Shown piece after piece: positions 17,862-24,961 of a DNA stretch of 45,181 bases. Every line of letters starts with the position of its first letter. Position 1 is the first letter of the stretch. A program made the position numbers and the translations under genes. The notes below the pieces were generated by a model. The model saw nothing but the letters and a program-made list of their open reading frames with translations, searched no databases and was not told the DNA's origin. This stretch comes from Cyanobacteria bacterium UBA6984 (GTDB taxonomy: Bacteria > Cyanobacteriota > Vampirovibrionia > Gastranaerophilales > Gastranaerophilaceae). The stretch spans positions 1 through 45,181 of the forward strand of contig DJYG01000053.1 of NCBI GenBank assembly GCA_002450015.1. Reading direction: 5' to 3'.

Positions 17862-18745
17862 TGGACGAAAATCAAGAGCAAGAACTCGAAAATAATGAAA
17901 TTGAATATGATGAAAATTATAGAAACACTCGTATTCAAAGAAATAAACAAGAACGCAGCGTACGCAAAACCAATATGTGGATGCGGCGTTTTAAGGTGTT
18001 TTTAAGTTTTTGTACAATTATTTTATTAATGCTTTTGTGCTACAAAATTATTATAATGCGTCAATGGTATATGTCACCCAAGGCTTTTGATTCTGCGAAA
18101 AGTCCATATTTGGAAATTTTAAATAACAAAATAGTACCTGACTATTATATTTTAGCAGCATTAAGAAAAAATGAAGTTCCAAAAGTTCCAATATATATGT
18201 TTAATACTGATGAAATAAAAAAAAGTATTTTACAGTTAGAGCCTGTTGAAAATGTATATATAAGACGATTTTGGTTTCCTGCCAGATTGCAAATTATTAT
18301 ACGAGAAAGAACACCTATTATAACAATAGCTCCTGAAGAAGATGTTGAACCGATAGCATTTTTTACAAAAGGTGGTCAGCTGATTGGTCGTAATTTTTTA
18401 CCTTTGGATAAATCCTTTAAAACCGTAAAAGTTTTAACCTACGGTACAAAAGGTGATGATTACAGACATTGGGATAAGCATAGAATTGAAACTCTGGAAA
18501 AAATTGCAAAAACCGTGAAAGCTGTTTCAAAAGAACCATTAGATTTTATTGATATTAGAAATCCAAAGGACGCTTATATCCAAATTAACGGGCTTCAAAT
18601 ACGTTTGGGAGAATTGGACGATACGTGTTTTGACAGAATAAAAAGATTACCTTCGATTATGCCACAGGTTAAAACATTGGATAAAAAAATAAAATATATT
18701 GATTTACGTTGGAAGAATGCGAGTTATATAAAACTTGAAGAATAA
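17861..18745 (+). CDS. ftsQ: FtsQ/DivIB-type cell division protein with POTRA domain
   Basis: This is a bitopic inner-membrane divisome protein thought to link early and late division proteins. The 294-aa product has a charged cytoplasmic N-terminus of about 45 residues and one transmembrane helix (about 46-68). A POTRA domain follows, in which VPIYMFNTDEIKKSILQLEP and VYIRRFWFPARLQIIIRERT match the FtsQ pattern. A beta domain ends with KIKYIDLRWKNASYIK. Sequence divergence is high, as usual for FtsQ, but position after murC-murB-ddl supports the call. The start overlaps the ddl stop (TAATG). Confidence 0.85.
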   Translation: MDENQEQELENNEIEYDENYRNTRIQRNKQERSVRKTNMWMRRFKVFLSFCTIILLMLLCYKIIIMRQWYMSPKAFDSAKSPYLEILNNKIVPDYYILAALRKNEVPKVPIYMFNTDEIKKSILQLEPVENVYIRRFWFPARLQIIIRERTPIITIAPEEDVEPIAFFTKGGQLIGRNFLPLDKSFKTVKVLTYGTKGDDYRHWDKHRIETLEKIAKTVKAVSKEPLDFIDIRNPKDAYIQINGLQIRLGELDDTCFDRIKRLPSIMPQVKTLDKKIKYIDLRWKNASYIKLEE

Positions 18746-18755
18746 TGGAGTAAAT

Positions 18756-20153
18756 ATGAAAATATCGTTAGCGCAAATAAAATATAAATATGCAAACTTT
18801 GATTTTAACTATAAAAATATTGTTAATCATAAAGATGATGAAGCTGATTTAATCATATATCCTGAAATAGACTCATACTCATTAATGTCGTTTGATAGTG
18901 GTTATCAAAAAGAAAAACTTAATTTTTACAATAAATTGTGTGAGTTTTTTGCTGATAAAACGGTTATTGTTGGGCAGAATTTGATAAATAAAGGTGAGTT
19001 GTTTAATATTTCAAATGGATTTTTTAATTTAAACGGGCAAAAAATTTTTGTTTCAGATAAATATCAAGATAATATTGATTGTGATTTATATATTCTTTCT
19101 CAAAATCGTTATTATGCAATGAATACTCAAAAAGAGTTTATTGATAATATAGTGGCAAAACAAAATTTTGTACATATAAATTCAATTATGCTTAATGAAG
19201 AAAATGTATATGCCGGCCAAAGCTTTGCAAAAAATAAAGAAAATGAGCTTGTTGCTCAATTACCAATATTAGAAGAGCAAATTGTAACTTTAGATTTTTC
19301 TAATAAAGTAGAACAACAATATGTTGAAACAGAATCAGAAATTTATAAAGTCACTACGTTTGCAATAAAAGAATATTGCGAAAATACAGGTTTTAAAAAA
19401 GTTTTATTAGGACTTTCAGGCGGAATTGATTCCGCATTGGTGGCAGTTTTGGCAAAAGAGGCTCTTGGGGCAGAAAATGTGTATGCAGTAATGCTTCCAA
19501 GCAAATATTCAAGCGAAGGTAGTATTATTGATTCTCAAAATCTTGTTAATAATATTGGAATAAATGTACAAACTGTTCCTATATCACCGCTGTTTGACTG
19601 TTTTATGCAAAATATTGCAAAAGAAAATAAAATGGATTTAGCTGAAGAAAATCTACAATCAAGACTTAGAGGCTTGATTTTAATGTTTTATTCAAATCGA
19701 GAAAATTATTTATTACTTTCAACAGGAAACAAATCGGAAGTTGCTTGCGGATATGGAACTTTGTATGGCGATATGTGCGGAGGATTAAATCCTATTGCTG
19801 ATTTAACAAAAACAAATGTGTATAAATTGTCGAATTGGATAAACAGAAACGGAGAAATTATTCCTGTAAAAATTATAAAAAAAGCCCCGTCTGCAGAGTT
19901 AAGACCTAATCAAAAAGACAATGATTCTTTACCGGAATATGATGTATTGGACAATATTATTGTTGATTATGTGGAAAAACAAGTATCTTATGAAAATTTA
20001 ATTGAAAAGTATGACAAAAATATTGTTGATAAAACTATAAAATTAATCTACAAGGCTCAATTTAAAAGAAATCAAGCTTGTTTAGGTATTAGACTCACGG
20101 ATAATGCATTTTGTTCAAATATAAAATTACCAATAATACAATCAATATACTAA
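18756..20153 (+). CDS. nadE: NAD+ synthetase with degenerate glutaminase domain
   Basis: NadE amidates nicotinic acid adenine dinucleotide to NAD+. The 465-aa product has an N-terminal nitrilase-fold domain (about 1-185) and a C-terminal synthetase domain with the PP-loop GLSGGIDSALVAVLA and the SAELRPNQKDNDSLPEYD segment. The glutaminase Glu (IIYPEID) and a plausible Lys (FVSDKY) are visible. The segment that should carry the nucleophile motif (GVLICEDLW-like) is missing: the sequence jumps from FVSDKYQDN to DCDLYILSQNRYY. Glutamine use is therefore unlikely and free ammonia is inferred as the nitrogen source. ATG 18756 with GGAG upstream is preferred to TTG 18735 inside ftsQ. Confidence 0.9.
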   Translation: MKISLAQIKYKYANFDFNYKNIVNHKDDEADLIIYPEIDSYSLMSFDSGYQKEKLNFYNKLCEFFADKTVIVGQNLINKGELFNISNGFFNLNGQKIFVSDKYQDNIDCDLYILSQNRYYAMNTQKEFIDNIVAKQNFVHINSIMLNEENVYAGQSFAKNKENELVAQLPILEEQIVTLDFSNKVEQQYVETESEIYKVTTFAIKEYCENTGFKKVLLGLSGGIDSALVAVLAKEALGAENVYAVMLPSKYSSEGSIIDSQNLVNNIGINVQTVPISPLFDCFMQNIAKENKMDLAEENLQSRLRGLILMFYSNRENYLLLSTGNKSEVACGYGTLYGDMCGGLNPIADLTKTNVYKLSNWINRNGEIIPVKIIKKAPSAELRPNQKDNDSLPEYDVLDNIIVDYVEKQVSYENLIEKYDKNIVDKTIKLIYKAQFKRNQACLGIRLTDNAFCSNIKLPIIQSIY

Positions 20154-20171
20154 ACATTTCGTTAAAAAAAA

Positions 20172-20200
20172 TTGAAATTTTAAACAAATAGTATTAAAAT
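20172..20200 (+). promoter_or_regulatory. Sigma-70-type promoter of the symporter gene
   Basis: TTGAAA (20172-20177), a 17-bp spacer and TAAAAT (20195-20200) lie 33 bp before ATG 20234, followed by an AAAAGGA ribosome-binding site. Confidence 0.6.
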
Positions 20201-20233
20201 TATCTCACAGTAAAATTTCAAAAGGATATATAT

Positions 20234-21556
20234 ATGAAAATACACATGCAAGTCATGATTGCCGTAGGTTTAGGATTAAAAAGAAACTGGCACATATTTT
20301 TTGGGATTATAGCCGGTATATTTGCCGGAATTTTGCTAAACGGTCATCCTAATACTATTATAATAAATGCATTAACATTTGTTGGACAAGCTTTTATCAG
20401 ATTAATCCAAATGGTGGTAATACCACTTGTTGTTTCATCAGTAATTATAGGTATATCAAGTATTGGAGATAATAAACAATTAAGCAAATTCGGTTCAAAA
20501 ATGGTTGTTTATTATGGTATAATAACGGTTCTTGCTGTATTAATAGGGCTTTCACTTTCACTTTTAATTCAACCCGGAGTAGGTGCAGGGCAATATATTG
20601 ATGCTCAGTCGGCAACGGAAACTCAACAACAGGTTGCTGCAACTATTGAAAATCAAAGAGAAAATATATTAAACATTGTTCTTGATTTTTTGCCTAAAAA
20701 TATGTTCACTGCGCTAGCAATGGATAATATGGTTCAAATATTGGTATTTACACTAATATTTGCTATTGCATTTGCAAGAATTGGAGAAATAAGCCGTCCC
20801 GTAATTTCGTTTTTCGAATCAGTATTTGCTGCAACAATGAAAGTTACCGACTGGATAATGTACCTGGCAGCACCAGGAGTATTTGCTCTGACTGCAACAT
20901 CTATTGCAAGTTTCGGATTGGATATTTTTTCAAGTATATCAAAATATTTAATAGTTGTTACAGCAGGACTTGCAATACAGTTTTTTGTTGTATATCCTCT
21001 ATTTTTAAAGATATTTTCAAAAGTTCCCGTATTTATGTTATATGCTGCTATGACTGAAGCTATGATGGTTGCTTTCGGAACAGCAAGCTCTTCTGCGACA
21101 TTGCCGTTAACTATTGCTTGCTGTGAAAAAAGAGGTATATCTCATAAAATTGCAAGTTTTGTGTTACCATTAGGTGCGACGTTAAATATGGATGGTACTG
21201 CTCTTGTTCAAATTGTAGCTGTTCTTTTCTTAGCTCAAGCTTATGGTGTTGATTTATCGCTATTTATGATATTACAAATTTGTATTTTAACAATAATTGC
21301 TTCAAGCACTTGTGCAGGTATTCCGGGAACAGGTTTGATTACAATTGTACTTGTCTTAAATGGTTTAGGTTTAACTCCTGAACAATTAATTGCAGGATTT
21401 GCGCTGTTATATACTATGGATAGAATAACAGATATGCTTAGAACTATGTTGAATGTTACATCTGATGCTGTTGTGGCAGCTGCAATTGCTGATAATGAAA
21501 ATGAAATTAATTATGACTTACTAAATAACCCTGATAGCTACAATGAAGTCATTTAA
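20234..21556 (+). CDS. Dicarboxylate/amino acid:cation symporter (DAACS family)
   Basis: This is an inner-membrane secondary transporter of the GltP/DctA/SdcS-like family, which imports glutamate, aspartate or C4-dicarboxylates with Na+ or H+. The 440-aa product has about eight transmembrane helices. The serine-rich re-entrant loop AFGTASSSATLPLT, the cation-binding NMDGT motif (GATLNMDGTALVQ), the second hairpin STCAGIPGTG and the substrate-contacting DRITDMLRTMLNVTSDAVVA are all intact. An insertion of about 25 residues rich in Gln (near 115-140) sits in a loop between helices. Its end overlaps yraN by 14 nt. Confidence 0.93.
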   Translation: MKIHMQVMIAVGLGLKRNWHIFFGIIAGIFAGILLNGHPNTIIINALTFVGQAFIRLIQMVVIPLVVSSVIIGISSIGDNKQLSKFGSKMVVYYGIITVLAVLIGLSLSLLIQPGVGAGQYIDAQSATETQQQVAATIENQRENILNIVLDFLPKNMFTALAMDNMVQILVFTLIFAIAFARIGEISRPVISFFESVFAATMKVTDWIMYLAAPGVFALTATSIASFGLDIFSSISKYLIVVTAGLAIQFFVVYPLFLKIFSKVPVFMLYAAMTEAMMVAFGTASSSATLPLTIACCEKRGISHKIASFVLPLGATLNMDGTALVQIVAVLFLAQAYGVDLSLFMILQICILTIIASSTCAGIPGTGLITIVLVLNGLGLTPEQLIAGFALLYTMDRITDMLRTMLNVTSDAVVAAAIADNENEINYDLLNNPDSYNEVI

Positions 21557-21902
21557 CACTCTAAAAGGTAGGCTTGGTGAGGATATTGCCTGCAAATATT
21601 TAGAAAAAAACGGGTATAAAGTTATTGAACGCAATAAAAATTTTTCCAGATATTGTGAAATAGATATTATTGCGCTATATAAAAGAACGTTGGTATTTGT
21701 TGAAGTTAAAACTAGAAAAAATAATGATTTTGGTACTCCGCTTGAAGCAATTACAAAGACGAAATTTAAAAATATTAAACAGGGTTTGATGATGTATTTG
21801 AATGAATGTACTGTAAATTATGAAAATTACAGAATTGATGCAATCGGAATAACTTTAGAACCTGAAATTAAAATTTCGCATTTGCAAAATATATTCTTTT
21901 GA
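21543..21902 (+). CDS. YraN family (UPF0102) endonuclease-like protein
   Basis: This is a small 119-aa protein of the UPF0102/YraN family, which has a Holliday-junction-resolvase/restriction-nuclease-like fold. The N-terminal GRLGEDIACKYLEKNGYKVI, the acidic pair in CEIDIIAL and the core EVKTRKN form a PD-(D/E)XK-type site (Glu, Asp, Glu-x-Lys). The cellular role is poorly defined. The gene overlaps the symporter by 14 nt. In many genomes yraN sits beside rnhB; here rnhB is 10 kb away in the rplS operon. Confidence 0.9.
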   Translation: MKSFNTLKGRLGEDIACKYLEKNGYKVIERNKNFSRYCEIDIIALYKRTLVFVEVKTRKNNDFGTPLEAITKTKFKNIKQGLMMYLNECTVNYENYRIDAIGITLEPEIKISHLQNIFF

Positions 21903-22071
21903 TGGCTCTTATTTATGTCTGTAATCCGTCTGATACTTTATTAAGATTATCTGTTTAAATATAAAATAATTTTGTATTTTACAATTCTGAATATTTTATT
22001 AATTTTTTACGATACTATATTTTTTTGCGTTAGAATGAAAATACAAGGTACATTAAAAAGGTAGGTGTATT

Positions 22072-22899
22072 ATGTGGGATTATTCAGAAAAAGTTATGGA
22101 TCATTACAGAAACCCTCGTAATGTTGGAAAAATTGACAATGCTGATGCAGTAGGTGAAGCAGGTTCTTTGGCTTGCGGTGATTCATTAAAATTATATTTA
22201 AAAATAGACAACGGTATTGTTACAGATGCTAAATTCCAAACTTTTGGCTGCGGTTCTGCTGTTGCAAGCTCTAGTATTTTGACAGAGATGATTATAGGAA
22301 AGCCTATTGAAGAAGTACGAAAAATAACTAACAAAGATATTGCTGACCAATTGGACGGACTACCTCCTGAAAAAATGCATTGTTCCGTTATGGGACACGA
22401 AGCATTGGAAGATGCTTTGAAAAATTATTTTAACGATGAAATGGAATTTAATATGTCTGAAACACAGGATAAATTAATATGCCAATGTTTTGACGTCCAC
22501 GAAAGTCAAATTTTAGAAGCAATAGAAACAAACAAATTAAAAACTGTTGAAGATGTTACAAATTATACAAAAGCAGGCGGTGCGTGCGGTAAATGTAAAT
22601 CAACAATAAAAAATATAATAGATGAATACTGGGCAAAACAAGATGAAGATAAGCCAAAATTAACTCAAACTCAAAAGATTTTAAAAATAAACAGCGTAAT
22701 TGAAAATCAAATTTCACCGGAATTGCAAAAAGACGGCGGTGATATTGAACTGGTAGATATTGAAGATAATAAAGTTTATGTTAAACTTCGCGGCAAATGC
22801 TCAGGATGTAAAAATTCTCACATGACACTTAAAGTTTTTGTTGAACAAACTTTGCAAGAAGCTGTTTCAAAACAAATTGAAGTTATAGAGGTGCAATAA
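22072..22899 (+). CDS. nifU: Fe-S cluster assembly scaffold NifU (three-domain)
   Basis: This modular scaffold builds and delivers Fe-S clusters. The 275-aa product carries three domains. The IscU-like domain has Cys35, Asp37, Cys60 and Cys104. The central Bfd-like [2Fe-2S] domain has Cys137, Cys139, Cys172 and Cys175. The C-terminal Nfu domain has Cys243 and Cys246 in CSGC. All expected ligands are present. AGGTAG precedes ATG 22072. nifS follows immediately, with its ATG directly after the nifU stop. With no nif structural genes here, a general housekeeping Fe-S role is more likely than nitrogenase maturation, as in other anaerobes that use NifUS. Confidence 0.95.
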   Translation: MWDYSEKVMDHYRNPRNVGKIDNADAVGEAGSLACGDSLKLYLKIDNGIVTDAKFQTFGCGSAVASSSILTEMIIGKPIEEVRKITNKDIADQLDGLPPEKMHCSVMGHEALEDALKNYFNDEMEFNMSETQDKLICQCFDVHESQILEAIETNKLKTVEDVTNYTKAGGACGKCKSTIKNIIDEYWAKQDEDKPKLTQTQKILKINSVIENQISPELQKDGGDIELVDIEDNKVYVKLRGKCSGCKNSHMTLKVFVEQTLQEAVSKQIEVIEVQ

Positions 22900-24093
22900 A
22901 TGGACAAATTGATATACTTGGATAATAATGCAACTACAAAAGTTGATGAAAGAGTTTTGGAAGAAATGATTCCCTACTTAAAGGAAGAATATGCTAATCC
23001 GTCCAGTATGTATGATTTTGCAAAAAAATCATCAAATGCTCTAAAAGTTGCCAGAAAACAAGTACAAGAATTTGTTGGCGCAGATAATGAAAAAGAAATA
23101 ATATTTACATCTTGCGGTTCAGAAAGTGCTAATACAGCAATAAAAGGTGTATTGGCGAACAATAAAACCAAAAGGCATATCATAACAACAGCCGTTGAAC
23201 ACCCCTGTGTTTTAAATTTATATCGACAATACGAAAAACAGGGGTACAAAGTTGATTATATAGGCGTTAATGCTAATGGCGAGTTGAATATTGAAGAACT
23301 TAAAGAAAAAATTACCGATGAAACAGCGTTGGTGTCTGTAATGTGGGCTAATAACGAAACTGGTATAATATTTCCTGTCGAAAAAATTGCGGAAATTGTA
23401 AAAGAAAAAAATCCTCAAACAGTTTTTTATGTTGATGCAGTGCAAGCCGCAGGAAAAATTCCTATGAATGTTAAAAATACCAAAATAGACATGATTGGAA
23501 TTTCCGGACATAAATTTCATGCTCCAAAAGGGGTTGGAGCTTTATATGTAAAATCAGGCACAATAATATCTCCTTTGATTAATGGTGGTCATCAGGAACG
23601 TGGAAGACGGGCAGGTACTGAAAATGTTCCATATATAGTTGGACTGGGGAAAGCTGCTGAATTGGCTAAAGATAGTTTAGATTATGAGTCTAAAGAAGTA
23701 AAACGTTTGAGAGATAAATTAGAGCAAGGTATTATAAAAAATATATTTAATGCAAGATTAAATACCGCACCGACAAACAGAGTTCCAAATACCACAAATA
23801 TTGGCTTTCAATATATTGAAGGTGAATTGATTTTGCTTCATCTCAGTGATATTGGTATTTGTGCAAGCTCCGGAAGTGCTTGTACTTCAGGCTCTTTAGA
23901 ACCAAGTCATGTTCTGCGTGCAATGGGTATTCCTTTTACCGCTTTACATGGTAGTATAAGATTTTCTTTAAGTCGTTTTACGAAAGAAGAAGAAATTGAC
24001 TATGTAATCGAAAAAATGCCTCAAATTATAGAAAAATTAAATAGAATTTCACCATATCAAGACGAATTGGAAGCATTAAGGAATTTGAAATAA
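22900..24093 (+). CDS. nifS: Cysteine desulfurase NifS
   Basis: This is a PLP enzyme that converts cysteine to alanine and passes persulfide sulfur to NifU. The 397-aa product has the PLP lysine Lys205 (SGHKFH), His101 (AVEHPCV) stacking on the cofactor, and the catalytic Cys328 within SSGSACTSGS, typical of group I desulfurases. Length is standard. It is co-transcribed with nifU. No clear terminator follows; the downstream gap contains a prepilin gene remnant. Confidence 0.96.
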   Translation: MDKLIYLDNNATTKVDERVLEEMIPYLKEEYANPSSMYDFAKKSSNALKVARKQVQEFVGADNEKEIIFTSCGSESANTAIKGVLANNKTKRHIITTAVEHPCVLNLYRQYEKQGYKVDYIGVNANGELNIEELKEKITDETALVSVMWANNETGIIFPVEKIAEIVKEKNPQTVFYVDAVQAAGKIPMNVKNTKIDMIGISGHKFHAPKGVGALYVKSGTIISPLINGGHQERGRRAGTENVPYIVGLGKAAELAKDSLDYESKEVKRLRDKLEQGIIKNIFNARLNTAPTNRVPNTTNIGFQYIEGELILLHLSDIGICASSGSACTSGSLEPSHVLRAMGIPFTALHGSIRFSLSRFTKEEEIDYVIEKMPQIIEKLNRISPYQDELEALRNLK

Positions 24094-24163
24094 GATTTTT
24101 TATTGAATTTTTTATAACGTGATAAAATAATGGAATTATACTTCGATATTCGAGAGATAATAA

Positions 24164-24310
24164 AACTACGACATATCCGAACAAATGTTTGAATGTCGTG
24201 CTGCTTGGGTAATCGAAAATGGCAATATGGACTATTTGAAAGCAGATAGTAACGGTAAATGTAAGGATAGTAATGTTACTTTAAGTGAAACTGTTACAAG
24301 CTGTAAATAA
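24164..24310 (+). pseudogene. C-terminal remnant of a prepilin-like gene
   Basis: The 311-bp gap between nifS and the DtxR-type gene holds an open segment ending TAA at 24308-24310. Its translation (AAWVIENGNMDYLKADSNGK, then CKDSNVTL...SCK) closely parallels the C-terminus of the intact prepilin at 5441-6145 (TAWVIQYGNMDYLKANNSGK...SCK). An in-frame TAA at 24161-24163 bounds it upstream. The only ATG (24185) lacks a ribosome-binding site and would give 41 aa with no leader helix. The N-terminal three quarters are gone, so this is a decayed gene copy. The rest of the gap shows no other recognisable element. Confidence 0.8.
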
Positions 24311-24404
24311 AAGCACGATAAAATCAGTATATTTTTTTTAATAAAACAAAGTCATGTATTTATCAAATCTGTATGATTGGCAAAGAAATTAGTTCAACAT
24401 TGCT

Positions 24405-24785
24405 CTAAATCTTATTTTTAACCAATTCAGATATTTTATCAAAAGCATTTTGAGTTATTACGTGCTCTATCCTGCAAGCATTTATTTCTGCCTCATCATT
24501 GTCAATTTTTACAATTTTTACAAAAAAATCACATAAAATTCTGTGTTTGTGCATGACTTCTTTTGCAATTTCTACACCTTTTTCGGTAAGTTCAATAGGA
24601 TGATTTTTTTCATATATTAAATATTCTTTTTGTGCTAATTTTTGCAAGGCTTCCGTTACAGATGCCCTTGATATGTTCATTTTTTTTGCAATGTCAACAG
24701 CCTTTATCTTATGAGTCTTTTCTAACTGCTCATATATAGTTTCCAAATAATCTTCAATGCTTGCTGTTATATTTTTACTTCTCAT
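24405..24785 (-). CDS. DtxR/MntR-family metal-dependent regulator
   Basis: This is a metalloregulator of about 126 aa, probably an Fe2+- or Mn2+-responsive repressor. The winged-helix domain (SIEDYLETIYEQLEKTHKIK...ISRASVTEALQKLAQKEYLI) is followed by the dimerisation/metal domain with EVMHKHRILCDFFVKI and CRIEHVIT. The E-C-x-x-E-H metal site of the family is represented by ACRIEH. The C-terminal SH3-like domain is absent, as in MntR. ATG 24785 is favoured: TATAAT at 24792-24797 is only 6 nt upstream, so the mRNA would be leaderless. A longer start at 24800 has no ribosome-binding site. It is divergent from the calpain-like gene. Confidence 0.85.
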   Translation of the reverse strand: MRSKNITASIEDYLETIYEQLEKTHKIKAVDIAKKMNISRASVTEALQKLAQKEYLIYEKNHPIELTEKGVEIAKEVMHKHRILCDFFVKIVKIDNDEAEINACRIEHVITQNAFDKISELVKNKI

Positions 24786-24824
24786 AAAATAATTATACAT
24801 CGAAAAAAAATGTATTATAAGTGT

Positions 24825-24836
24825 ATTGTTTACAAT
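24825..24836. promoter_or_regulatory. Small inverted repeat in the divergent DtxR/calpain region
   Basis: ATTGT-TT-ACAAT (5-2-5 inverted repeat) lies between the two divergent promoters, 8 bp upstream of the TTGACA at 24844. It is a candidate operator, possibly for the adjacent metalloregulator. It is shorter than a classical DtxR/MntR box, so the link is inference. Confidence 0.3.
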
Positions 24837-24843
24837 TTAATTC

Positions 24844-24872
24844 TTGACAAAATTTTAAAAAAAATGTAAAGT
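24844..24872 (+). promoter_or_regulatory. Promoter of the calpain-like protease gene
   Basis: A perfect -35 TTGACA (24844-24849), a 17-bp spacer and TAAAGT (24867-24872, 4 of 6 matches) precede the gene. The resulting 5' leader would be about 80 nt before ATG 24962, which has a GGAAGGA ribosome-binding site. Confidence 0.5.
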
Positions 24873-24961
24873 TAATGTAACACAGTCATTATATTTAGCA
24901 ATTTTTGTTATTAGGACACTTTATAAAGAATATAAAGAAGATATGTGAAGGAAGGATAGGT

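Noticed and set aside
18735..18755. Upstream TTG start for nadE
   Set aside because: It lies inside ftsQ without a ribosome-binding site; ATG 18756 has GGAG at the right distance and starts at the family N-terminus.
22072..24093. nifU-nifS as evidence of nitrogen fixation
   Set aside because: No nitrogenase or other nif genes are in the window, and NifUS is used for general Fe-S assembly in many non-fixing anaerobes.
24094..24135. Terminator after nifS
   Set aside because: Only a weak 6-bp A/T stem (TTTTAT/ATAAAA) is present, not enough to call.
24130..24192. A 20-codon ATG ORF before the prepilin remnant
   Set aside because: It is very short, has no ribosome-binding site, and overlaps the remnant in another frame with no similarity to anything recognised.
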